8,883 nucleotides of DNA from Frankiales bacterium (GCA_019246495.1 JAFAQI010000387.1:1-8883); one strand, 5' to 3'; counted from the first letter of the stretch, positions 1-6,974 are shown. Translations and numbers: made by a program. Notes: generated from the sequence alone by a model not told the origin.

Positions 1-36
1 GCGGGAGCGCAGGTTCGAATCCTGCCGGGGGCACCA
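1..36 (+). tRNA. tRNA, 3' part only (isotype not determinable, perhaps Arg)
   Basis: This is the 3' end of a tRNA cut by the window start. The T arm is visible: stem GCAGG at 9–13, loop TTCGAAT at 14–20, stem CCTGC at 21–25. The 3' acceptor strand CGGGGGC (26–32), discriminator A (33) and an encoded CCA (34–36) follow. The five bases before the T stem (GGAGC, 4–8) fit a short variable loop. The matching 5' acceptor strand should be GCCCCCG, outside the window. The anticodon is also outside. From memory, actinobacterial tRNA-Arg genes often end this way, but that is only a guess. Confidence 0.93.
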
Positions 37-51
37 ACCGATGAGGTCGCC

Positions 52-1056
52 GTGATGCTCGCCCACGCACCCCAAATGTGGTTCGAATATGCCGTGCGCG
101 ACGTTACGAGTCATGAGGAGCTCCGCCGGCAGGCCGCCCTCTACGCACTGTCATTGCTCGACACCGACGCCGAGGAAGAGTTCGACCGCGTTGCCCGTCT
201 CGCGCAACGACTCCTCGCGACCGCCTCGGCGGTCGTGTCGTTCATGGACCATGACCGACAGTGGTAGAAGGCGCGCCTCGGTGTCGAAGCTGTCCAGGCC
301 GAACGGGTCAACACCTTCTGCACGCACGTCATCGACGACGGAACGCCACTCGTCGTCGCCGACGCGACCCGTGATCCGCGGTTCGCGACCAACCCGCACG
401 TTGTCGAGGACGGCGGCGTCCGGTTCTACGCCCGAGTGCCCATCCACTCCCCCGGTGGCTACAGCGTCGGCACATTGTGCGTGTTCGACCCGACGCCGCG
501 CGAGGTAACCGAAGGTGATCTCGCGGCCTTGCTCGATCTCGCCGCGATGGTCGACGACGTCATCGCCGCGCGGGTTGCCGCGACGGTCGACGAACTCACC
601 GGTGTCCAGAACCGAGCGGGTTTCCTGCGCGCCGCGACACCGCTGCTGCGCCTCGCTGACCGAGCCGACACCGCGATGACGTTGGGCTTCTTCGACGTGA
701 ACGGCTTGAAGCAGATCAATGACGAACTGGGTCACGAGGCCGGCGACGCCGCGATCGCTGCCGTCGGGAGGCTGCTGCGGGAGTCCTTCCGGGCCGCCGA
801 CGTGATCGGCCGGCTCGGTGGCGACGAGTTCGCCGTTCTCTACGCCGTCACCGACGAAGCGGGCGCGACCACGGCGTTCCGCCGGTTCGAGCAGTCGCTC
901 CACGAAGCCAGCGAGTCACTTCCGTTCCACCTCGGCGTCGCTGTCGGCTTCGTCACCCGTACACCGAACGGGCCGGACATCGAACAGATGCTCACCGAAG
1001 CTGACATCGCGATGTACGCGCGCAAGCGGAGCGGAGCTCCCGGCAACGAGAGTTAG
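52..1056 (+). pseudogene. GAF–GGDEF diguanylate cyclase with in-frame amber stop
   Basis: One reading frame from 52 to 1056 encodes a GAF domain (about residues 25–165) followed by a GGDEF domain (about 175–330), interrupted by a TAG at 265–267. The frame continues on both sides: the GAF motif DRQW lies just before the stop, and KARLG, FCTHVI and the ADATRDPRF block follow. The cyclase half is intact: a DELTG signature near 589–603, FFDVNGLKQIND near 688–720, the GGDEF active site at 817–831, and an RxxD product-inhibition site (RAAD, 790–801) exactly five residues upstream. The family makes cyclic di-GMP from two GTP, and GAF domains usually sense ligands or redox state. The start is uncertain: GTG 52, ATG 55 (GAGG at 43–46) or ATG 76, all close behind the tRNA. 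A restart at GTG 436 would give 206 residues with half a GAF domain and a whole GGDEF domain. A sequencing error is the main alternative to a genuine nonsense mutation. Confidence 0.85.
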
Positions 1057-1063
1057 AGCTGAC

Positions 1064-1603
1064 TCAGCCCGGGTGGGTCTCGGAATCGCGGTCGCGGCGC
1101 ACCCGGTCTCGTTCGGCTTGCGCGCGCTCGCGTTCCTGCTCGGCCGCCAGCCGGTCGACCGCGGCGTCGAACCGGTCGTCGGCGGCGAGCTCGCGCCGGG
1201 CCTCGTCCTTGCCGCTGCGGTCGATGAACGCGTCGCGGTCGCTCGCAGCCGCGTCGCGGTCTCGCCCCGCGTGGACGCGGTCGATCGCGTCCTGGTCCGC
1301 CTCACCGGTCGGAACCCGGCGTTCGGCGGCACGGTCCCGCTCTTCCGCGGCACGATCCCGAGTGTCGGCGTCATCGATGAGACCGCGCACCCGCGCGTCT
1401 CGCGCATCGGCCAGTCGGTCCCGCTCATCGGCCGCCCGATCGCGTTCGTCCGCGACACGGTCGCGGGCGTCGGCGCGGTCGTCTCGTTCGTCCGCGATCC
1501 GGTCGCGCTCGTCCGCCATGCGGTTCCTCTCCCGCGCATGGTTGTCGCTCACGTGCACCGTTCCGTCACCCCTCGGCAACGCCATGCCACCAACTGCTGA
1601 CAT
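1064..1603 (-). CDS. Arg/Asp-rich heptad-repeat coiled-coil protein
   Basis: A 179-residue, extremely charged protein of unknown function. Residues 30–71 are six tandem heptads of the form ADERDRx or ADARDRx, with weaker copies at about 87–102 and an Arg/Asp/Glu/Ala-rich tail. A continuous surface-charged helix or coiled coil is expected. No membrane segment, signal peptide or catalytic motif is visible. ATG 1603 is the longest start. ATG 1585 and a GTG near 1549 (product starting SDNHARER, GGA upstream) are alternatives, and no start has a strong Shine-Dalgarno sequence. The gene converges on the GAF–GGDEF gene with 7 bp between the stops. Similar Arg/Asp repeats occur beside or inside GGDEF proteins of actinobacteria (from memory), so a role in scaffolding or cyclic di-GMP signalling is possible but unproven. 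The opposite strand is also open here but yields only low-complexity Ser/Arg peptide, typical of a shadow. Confidence 0.75.
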   Translation of the reverse strand: MSAVGGMALPRGDGTVHVSDNHARERNRMADERDRIADERDDRADARDRVADERDRAADERDRLADARDARVRGLIDDADTRDRAAEERDRAAERRVPTGEADQDAIDRVHAGRDRDAAASDRDAFIDRSGKDEARRELAADDRFDAAVDRLAAEQERERAQAERDRVRRDRDSETHPG

Positions 1604-1761
1604 CCCGCCCCCGCACCGCCGAGTTTACCGCCGTCGGCAAGCCAACCGGGTCACTCGCCGACCCAGACGCCGCAGTAAGACGAACCTGTCGGCCGCGGCC
1701 GCTGGCGCGCGTGCCGTGAGGGGTAGACGCCAGGAGAAACCGCCGCTACCCAGGAGCGCTG
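1604..1761. other. Divergent intergenic region
   Basis: These 158 bp separate the heptad-repeat gene from the YihY-type gene, so promoters for both should lie here. No convincing −35/−10 pair is visible. It contains a 6-bp inverted repeat (GGGTAG 1721–1726, CTACCC 1746–1751) and two CCAGGAG copies (1730–1736, 1750–1756), the second serving as the ribosome binding site below. Confidence 0.5.
1752..1756 (+). promoter_or_regulatory. Shine-Dalgarno site fixing the YihY start
   Basis: AGGAG lies five bases before ATG 1762. This makes ATG 1762 the natural start of the membrane-protein gene even though its frame differs from the downstream transmembrane core, which is the main evidence for a frameshift. 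Confidence 0.7.
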
Positions 1762-2744
1762 ATGGCAAGCAAGGCGACATCGAAGAAGGCCGCGAAGAAC
1801 AAGGAGACACGAGAGGACACAGCGGACAAACCGACCCGCCTCCCCCGCTCGGCGTGGCCGGCGGTGTTCAAGCGCACGGTGCGCGAGTTCAAGCTGACAA
1901 CGTGACCGACTGGGCGGCCGCCTTGACCTACTACGGCGTCCTGTCCATCTTTCCCGCGCTGATCGCGATCGTGTCCATCGTCGGGCTCCTGGGCCACTCG
2001 GCCGCCACGTCACTGCAGAAGAACCTTGGCTCTTTCGCGCCCGGCCCGGCGAAATCCATCATCTCCAGCTCGATCAACGGGCTCGCCGCCAACCGTGGCA
2101 GTGCTGGGATCCTGTTCATCGTCGGCCTCGCCGCGGCTCTGTGGTCCGCGTCGGGCTACATCGCCGCGTTCATGCGCGCCTCCAACGCCATCTGGGACGT
2201 GGAGGAGGGCCGGCCGGTCTGGAAGACGATCCCGGTCCGGTTGGGCGTCACGCTCGTCGTCGTCGTACTGCTCGCGGTCTCGGCCATCGCTGTCGTGTTG
2301 ACCGGTGGGCTGGCGACGAAGGCCGGTCAGCTGCTCGGTCTCGGCAGCACGTTCATCACTGTGTGGAACATCGCGAAGTGGCCCGTGCTGCTGCTCATCG
2401 TCGCAACTGTGTTCGCGATCCTCTACTACGCCTCCCCCAACGTGAAGCATCCGAAGTTCCAATGGGTCACTCCCGGCGGCATCATCGACGTCCTCACCTG
2501 GGTCGTCGCGTCAGCGGCATTCGCCTTCTACGTCGCCAACTTCGGCTCCTACAACAAGACCTACGGCAGCATCGGCGCGGTCATCGTGTTCCTCGTCTGG
2601 ATTTGGATCAGCAACGTCGCGTTGCTGTTCGGGGCGGAGTTCAACGCGGAGCTGGAGCGCGGCCGCCAGATCCAGGACGGCTATCCGGCCGACCGGGAGC
2701 CCTACCTGGAGATGCGCGACACCCGCAAGCTCGAGAAACACTGA
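1762..2744 (+). pseudogene. YihY/BrkB-family inner membrane protein, apparent frameshift
   Basis: The product belongs to the YihY/BrkB family (once called ribonuclease BN), an integral membrane family of unclear function. Two frames are needed. From ATG 1762 comes a Lys/Thr-rich cytoplasmic N-terminus, then LPRSAWPAVFKRTVREFK, ending at TGA 1903–1905. From about 1893 the next frame gives ADNVTDWAAALTYYGVL and the whole membrane core to TGA 2742. About six membrane helices are seen (near 1914–1995, 2100–2175, 2235–2305, 2370–2430, 2480–2545, 2565–2630), with a short charged tail. Adding one G at AAGCT (1891–1895) restores AAG-GCT-GAC and one ~327-residue protein, a normal length. The core frame is also open far upstream, but there it translates as low-complexity peptide antisense to the heptad-repeat gene and has no family resemblance. 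Either a real loss or a sequencing deletion in a GG pair could explain this. Confidence 0.85.
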
Positions 2745-2767
2745 CCGACGCCGCACGCCGGGCGGCT

Positions 2768-4000
2768 TCAGCTCCCGGTGCGCCGCCCTTCGGCGGTTGC
2801 GGCGAAGCGGTCCGGCTGGTCGAGGAAACGCTCGCGGCAGTGGTCGGAGCAGAAGAACACGGCAGCACCGTCGTACGTCGTGGACGCTGCGTGCGCGCGT
2901 TCGACCTGCATCCCGCACACCGGATCCATCGCGAAGCGGCCGCCGCCTCCGGACCGGTCCCGGCCGCGATAGAGGACGTAGAGCAGAACGAGAGCCGCCA
3001 GCGACACGAAGTCGAGAACGGTCGTGTAGTTGAACCCCCACACGTCGCGGCCGATGGCGCCGTGCCCGGGGCGTGAGTCGGGTGCGATCGACAGCGCGCG
3101 GAAGAGATAGTCGGTCGCCAACCCGGCGAGTGACATCGTCGACCAGAACACCGCGAGCAGTCGCAACGTGAGCCGGGTGCCGTAGTACTTCCGGTAGATC
3201 ATCAGCAGCGGCAGCGTGATGAGGTCGGCGAACACGAAGGCGATCACGCCGCCGAAGGTGATGCCGCTCGACCACAGGGCCGCGGCAAGGGGCACGTTGC
3301 CGATCGAGCAGACGAAGCTGATGATCGCCAGGAACGGTCCGAGCACGACGTTCTCCACCGCCGAGGCGAAGCCGTGCCCGGTCACGAACAGCGACTGCCA
3401 GAACCGCACCGGGACGGCGGCATCGGCGAAGCCGGCGACCACGAATCCGATGACAAGCTCGCGGCGGAGCATCGTCAGGTCACCGATCGTGTAGCCGGCG
3501 GCGTCGCGCCATCCGGCCAGGGACCTGATGCGCTGCCGCCAGGGCAGCGGCGCCTCGATGTCGTGGTCGTGGTCGTGGTCGCTCGCGGAACCGGTCAGGC
3601 CGCGCCGGGCGGTCTCGGCGAGCGACGGCGGCACCACGCGCGGCAGGACGACGCGAAGCAGCGCGATCATCAGGACGCCGCCGACGAACTCAGCCAGTGC
3701 GAACTGCCACCCGATGAGCAGCCACAGCACCACGCCGAGCTCGAGGACCAGGTTCGTCGACGCGAACATGAACGCCTGGCTAGCCGTGAAGTCCGCGCCG
3801 CGCGCGAACAGCGTCTTGGCGAGCGCGCTGGCGGCGTATGAGCAGGACGACGAGATCATGCCGAAGACCGAGGCGCGCACGACCGTGCGCGTCCGGTGGT
3901 CGCCCAGCGCGCGCTGCATCTCGTGCCGGGAGACGAACGCCTGTACGGCGCCGGAGAGCGTGAAGCCCAGGACCAACGCCCAGAGCGTCTCCCAGAACAT
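2768..4000 (-). CDS. PF03773-type permease with His/Asp loop and C-terminal YHS domain
   Basis: A 410-residue membrane protein of the DUF318/ArsP-like permease family, thought to move metalloids or other small solutes. Two internal-repeat halves are visible. The first carries SSSCSYAA (50–57, Cys53) and the second VCSIGNVPLAA (230–240, Cys231), each within several hydrophobic helices. Between them lies a charged loop with an alternating Asp/His run (141–147), a likely metal-binding patch. After the last helix (about 328–345) a YHS domain starts at DPVCGM (359–364), with Cys362, Cys384, His387 and Cys388 as candidate ligands. The start is doubtful: ATG 4000 lacks a good ribosome binding site, and the frame stays open for 14 family-like codons upstream (to 4042) without ATG, GTG or TTG. 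The gene is last in the flavin operon, 63 bp after the FMN transferase. The substrate is not readable from the sequence. Confidence 0.87.
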   Translation of the reverse strand: MFWETLWALVLGFTLSGAVQAFVSRHEMQRALGDHRTRTVVRASVFGMISSSCSYAASALAKTLFARGADFTASQAFMFASTNLVLELGVVLWLLIGWQFALAEFVGGVLMIALLRVVLPRVVPPSLAETARRGLTGSASDHDHDHDIEAPLPWRQRIRSLAGWRDAAGYTIGDLTMLRRELVIGFVVAGFADAAVPVRFWQSLFVTGHGFASAVENVVLGPFLAIISFVCSIGNVPLAAALWSSGITFGGVIAFVFADLITLPLLMIYRKYYGTRLTLRLLAVFWSTMSLAGLATDYLFRALSIAPDSRPGHGAIGRDVWGFNYTTVLDFVSLAALVLLYVLYRGRDRSGGGGRFAMDPVCGMQVERAHAASTTYDGAAVFFCSDHCRERFLDQPDRFAATAEGRRTGS

Positions 4001-4063
4001 CCACCAGCCGTCGCTGAGGCTGCGCGTGATCGTGTCGATGGATCAATTCTGTCCCGACACGGC

Positions 4064-4867
4064 TCAACCGGAGGCGGCGAGCGTTTCCCGCGCCCGCGGA
4101 ACGGACCAGCGGCCCCATCCCTGCGTCGTCCGCAGGTGGTGGTCGTCGGTGACGACAAAGGCCTCGAACCCCTCGACGGAGTCCAGCCACCGCGGCCCGG
4201 CGTCGCCCATCACGCACATGGCCGTGGCGAGCACGTCCGCGTCCGTCGCCGACGGGCCAACCACGGACACACTTGTCGTCCCGACGGCCGGCCGGCCGCT
4301 GAAGGGGTCGACGATGTGCCGGCCGCGCTCGGCGATGCCCGAGGTCGCGACGGCGAAGTCCCTTCCGGCGACGCTGGTCAGCAGCCGCCGGCGGTCGAAC
4401 GGATCGACAATGCCGACGGTCCACGGCTGGCCGGGGGCAGCCTCGCCCGCGAGCTGCATGTCGCCACCGCCGCTCACCGCATGGTTTACGGCCCCTGCTG
4501 CCGAGAGCATCGCGCTCGCCCGCTCGATGGACCAACCCTTGACGAGACCGGTGGGGTTGAGGCCGCCGTCCGGACGGGCGGTGAAGCAGCCGCCGGTCAT
4601 CGACTCGACGCGTGCACAGATCTCCAGGACCTCGCGGACGAGCGGATGCGCATCCTCGAGCCGCAACGTGCCACGCCTCATGCGGCTGATGTCACTGCTT
4701 TCGCGGTAGGTGCTGAACGTGGCATCGACGAAGTGCAGCCAGTCGACCACCGCCAGGACTGCGTCTGCCCAGTCGCCCGGGTCGCGGATGTCGATCGTGA
4801 ACACCGTGCCCATGCACTGCTCGGCGTGACGCAGCCGTCGGACCGGCCGGTCTCCTGACGCGTTCAC
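4064..4867 (-). CDS. apbE: FAD:protein FMN transferase (ApbE family)
   Basis: A 267-residue ApbE-type enzyme, which takes FMN from FAD and attaches it by a phosphoester bond to a Thr or Ser of a target protein, using Mg2+. Family motifs appear in order: MGTVFTIDIRD (19–29), FSTYRESSDISR (51–62), GGLNPTGLVKGW (101–112), SGGGDM (132–137), ATSGIAERGRHIVDPFSG (174–191) and the metal-site block TDADVLATAM (208–217, with Asp211 and Thr215 as likely ligands). Length is at the short end for the family, and no signal peptide or lipobox is present, so it appears cytoplasmic. It starts at GTG 4867 inside the stop of the upstream gene (GTGA, 4-bp overlap), implying translational coupling. That upstream gene encodes an FMN-binding protein with the matching acceptor motif, its probable substrate. 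Confidence 0.93.
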   Translation of the reverse strand: MNASGDRPVRRLRHAEQCMGTVFTIDIRDPGDWADAVLAVVDWLHFVDATFSTYRESSDISRMRRGTLRLEDAHPLVREVLEICARVESMTGGCFTARPDGGLNPTGLVKGWSIERASAMLSAAGAVNHAVSGGGDMQLAGEAAPGQPWTVGIVDPFDRRRLLTSVAGRDFAVATSGIAERGRHIVDPFSGRPAVGTTSVSVVGPSATDADVLATAMCVMGDAGPRWLDSVEGFEAFVVTDDHHLRTTQGWGRWSVPRARETLAASG

Positions 4868-5373
4868 ACTCCCGCCTTGTCGAGGGCGCTCTGCAGCGAC
4901 TGGAGGTAACCCTCGCTGGTGAACGTTGCGCCGGACACCATGTCGATGCTCGCGCTGCCGGCGGCAGTGGCTTCCGAGTCGAGCTGCGGGATGGCGTAGG
5001 TGTTGATCTGCGCGTCACGCGGGTCCGACGTCGGGTAGTCCACTGCCTTGACGGCGGTCACCTTGCCGCTCCGCACCGTCACTGCAACCTGCACCGGCCC
5101 GTAACGCGTGTCGGCTGCATTGCCGACGTAGGTATGCGATGTCACGGTTGACGTCTTCGCACGCGCCGATGCCGACGTCGACTTCGCCTTGCGCGAGGTC
5201 TTCGACCTCGCCGCTGTGCTCGGGTTGCTGACCGAGCCAGCAGACGTTCCGCCCGATGCCGTGCTCACCGCGGCCGGCGGCGTAACGGCGGCACTCTGAC
5301 TATGTGTCTTGAACGACAACAACAACACCAGCGAAGCGACCGTGCTCACGATCGCCAGGGCTGCGCGCTTCAT
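4864..5373 (-). CDS. Exported FMN-binding domain protein (flavinylation substrate)
   Basis: A 169-residue protein with a hydrophobic N-terminal segment (residues 4–21) after a Lys/Arg start, acting as a signal peptide or membrane anchor; no lipobox Cys is seen. A low-complexity Ser/Thr/Ala/Lys linker (about 25–80) leads to an FMN-binding domain (PF04205-like, about 81–169). The acceptor motif DMVSGAT (144–150) fits the ApbE target consensus D-x-x-S/T-G-A-T/S, making Thr150 the expected FMN-carrying residue. It should act outside the membrane as a small one-flavin electron carrier, tethered by a flexible linker. The ATG 5373 start has CAGGT about 7 bases upstream. It lies 38 bp after the transmembrane reductase and overlaps the FMN transferase gene by 4 bp, so all three are probably cotranscribed. 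Confidence 0.92.
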   Translation of the reverse strand: MKRAALAIVSTVASLVLLLSFKTHSQSAAVTPPAAVSTASGGTSAGSVSNPSTAARSKTSRKAKSTSASARAKTSTVTSHTYVGNAADTRYGPVQVAVTVRSGKVTAVKAVDYPTSDPRDAQINTYAIPQLDSEATAAGSASIDMVSGATFTSEGYLQSLQSALDKAGV

Positions 5374-5411
5374 ATCGGGACCTGCTTTCGAATTCGAGGG
5401 AAGTACGACGC

Positions 5412-6803
5412 TCAGAACGTGAAGGTCTCGCTATGGATGTGACGGCGAGGCACGCCGGCCCGGCGCAACGACGCCACCACCGTCGCCGTCATGCCGGCCG
5501 GTCCGCAGACATAGACGTCGTGCGCCGGCAGGTCAGGGATGTTGCGAGCCAGCGCGGCGGCCGACAGCGGGTCGTAGCCGAGGTCGGCTCGGCGACCGGT
5601 CACGACGTGCAGGCGGGCACCGCGCTTGTCGGCGATGGCCTCGAGCTCGTCGCGGAAGAGAACATCCGTCTGGTGGCTGGCGCGGTAGAGAAACGTCAGG
5701 TCGCCCGGCGTCGCCGGCAGGGTCTGGAAGAGCGCACGCAACGGAGTCACGCCGACGCCGCCGGCGATCAGCAGCACCTTCCGGCTCCTCCGACGTGCCG
5801 CGGTCATCGCGCCGTACGGACCCTCCGCGACGACGCGAGTGCCGGGCAGCAGCAACGGCAGCAGCCGGCTGTGGTCCCCGAGCGCCTTGACCGTGATGCG
5901 CATGCGGTCGGCGGTGGGCGGCGCGGACAAGGAGTAAGGGTGGGATGCCCACCACATGCCAGGGGCTAGGAAGCGCCAGCGGAAGAACTGGCCGGGCGCG
6001 GTGCGGAGCTCGTCCAGGTGCCGGCCGCTGAGCACGATGCTGACGACGTCGGGCGCGTCGCGATGCACGGCCTCGACCCGCAACCGGTGCCGGACGGCCT
6101 GTCGCACGGGAACGGCGAACCGCCACCACAGGATGGCTAGCCCAACGGTCAGATACATGCCGGCCCACAGGACCCGCGCCGCCGTGTTGCGCATGAGGTC
6201 GGCGCCGGTGGCGAACTGGTGGCTGAAGGCGAGAGCCACCGCCAGATAAGTGTAGAAGTGCAGGTAGTACCAGGTCTCGTAACGCATGCGCCGTCGCGCT
6301 GCACGCATGGACACGAGGCCGACCCCTACGAGCAGCAGGCCGGCAACCGTCGCCATGAGGACGTCCGGGTAGCTCATCAGCAACGTCTTGGTCTGCGTGA
6401 CTACATCGGTGTGAGCGGTCACGGCATAACCCCACGCGATGAGCACCCCGTGTGCGACCACGAGGCTCACCGTGTAGCGGCCGCCCATCGCGTGCCAGCG
6501 GGCCAGGCGGTCCGCGCCGATTCCCCGCTCGAGCGGTGGCAACCGCGCCATCAGCGCGACCAGCACGACCACGCCGTAGCCGGCGAGCAGACCCGTGACC
6601 CGGCCCGCGTTGGTCAGCCAGTCGCCGAAGCCCGAGATCCGCGGAGTGTCGTGCCACCAGAGAAGCAGCGTCGCCAGGGCTCCAGCGGCGATCGCCGCGA
6701 GCACCGCCGACGGATGTGCGCCGGCTCCAACCGTCACCGGAGCTGAGACGGGAGGTGTGCGGTCCGCCCGTCGCTCCTCGGCCACGGCGGTCATGGCCGC
6801 CAC
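5412..6803 (-). CDS. Ferric-reductase-like transmembrane flavin oxidoreductase
   Basis: A 463-residue protein with an N-terminal heme-type membrane domain fused to a cytoplasmic FAD/NAD(P)H module, as in ferric reductases and NADPH oxidases. Hydrophobic helices span about 33–50, 66–87, 108–130, 146–166, 180–198 and 211–228. Paired His residues at 104/118 and 182/195 have the 13–14 residue spacing of bis-heme ligands. The reductase half shows the FAD site HPYSLSA (288–294), the pyridine nucleotide motif AGGVGVTP (347–354), CGPAGM (433–438) and an aromatic C-terminus (HSETFTF). It should carry electrons from NAD(P)H through FAD and heme across the membrane. GTG 6803 is the longest start, but ATG 6794, with GGGACG upstream, may be better. 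As the first gene of the operon it is the likely electron source for the FMN-binding protein. The final acceptor (metal ion, quinone or other) is unknown. Confidence 0.92.
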   Translation of the reverse strand: MAAMTAVAEERRADRTPPVSAPVTVGAGAHPSAVLAAIAAGALATLLLWWHDTPRISGFGDWLTNAGRVTGLLAGYGVVVLVALMARLPPLERGIGADRLARWHAMGGRYTVSLVVAHGVLIAWGYAVTAHTDVVTQTKTLLMSYPDVLMATVAGLLLVGVGLVSMRAARRRMRYETWYYLHFYTYLAVALAFSHQFATGADLMRNTAARVLWAGMYLTVGLAILWWRFAVPVRQAVRHRLRVEAVHRDAPDVVSIVLSGRHLDELRTAPGQFFRWRFLAPGMWWASHPYSLSAPPTADRMRITVKALGDHSRLLPLLLPGTRVVAEGPYGAMTAARRRSRKVLLIAGGVGVTPLRALFQTLPATPGDLTFLYRASHQTDVLFRDELEAIADKRGARLHVVTGRRADLGYDPLSAAALARNIPDLPAHDVYVCGPAGMTATVVASLRRAGVPRRHIHSETFTF

Positions 6804-6974
6804 GTCCCGGTCTGGGCAATCACTTGTGACGGGCAGTCGGTGTCACTCGTCCTTTGTCGCTGATGCGCCTGCCCCGGCGCTGAAGGCAACCTGTGGAGTC
6901 GCTGTGACGGGTCCGGCCCGCGGCTTGCCCGTGTCCCGACCGGCGGAAGGCCGCGGGTCGGGCAGGATGCGGGC
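6804..6974. other. Divergent intergenic region
   Basis: These 171 bp lie between the reductase (−) and the CDP-alcohol transferase (+), so both operon promoters should be here. No clear −35/−10 pair can be called by eye. A 9-bp direct repeat TGTGACGGG occurs at 6825–6833 and 6903–6911, and a strong hairpin occupies 6935–6962. Confidence 0.5.
6935..6962 (+). promoter_or_regulatory. Hairpin abutting the CDP-alcohol transferase ribosome binding site
   Basis: CCCGACC (6935–6941) pairs with GGTCGGG (6956–6962). After one G·G mismatch, GCGG (6943–6946) pairs with CCGC (6951–6954) around an AAGG loop. AGGA (6964–6967) begins one base later and ATG 6975 follows after 7 bases. No T-run follows, so a terminator is unlikely. 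A translation-control structure or an operator is possible, though such GC-rich hairpins also arise by chance. Confidence 0.45.

Noticed and set aside
1..60. tRNA 3' end as a phage or island attachment site
   Set aside because: No integrase, no second copy of the tRNA 3' end and no mobile-element gene is visible in the window.
151..903. 250-codon open frame on the − strand opposite the GGDEF gene
   Set aside because: It mirrors the codon bias of the real + strand gene and shows no domain. The GAF and GGDEF motifs are on the + strand.
1721..1751. 6-bp inverted repeat before the YihY ribosome binding site
   Set aside because: The stem is short with a 19-base loop, so it is likely by chance.
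1209..1761. Long + strand open frame running into the YihY core
   Set aside because: Its first half is Ser/Arg low complexity antisense to the heptad-repeat gene, has no family resemblance, and lacks a ribosome binding site. The AGGAG–ATG 1762 start in another frame matches the family N-terminus.
1891..1905. Programmed −1 frameshift in the YihY gene
   Set aside because: No X-XXY-YYZ slippery heptamer and no obvious downstream stem. A simple one-base loss explains it better.
3528..4709. Long + strand open frame across the permease and ApbE genes
   Set aside because: It is a shadow of high-GC genes on the − strand. Both overlapped genes have clear family motifs on the other strand.
5388..5397. 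Palindrome TCGAATTCGA between the reductase and FMN-binding genes
   Set aside because: It is short, inside a 38-bp intra-operon gap, with no second copy; there is no support for an operator.
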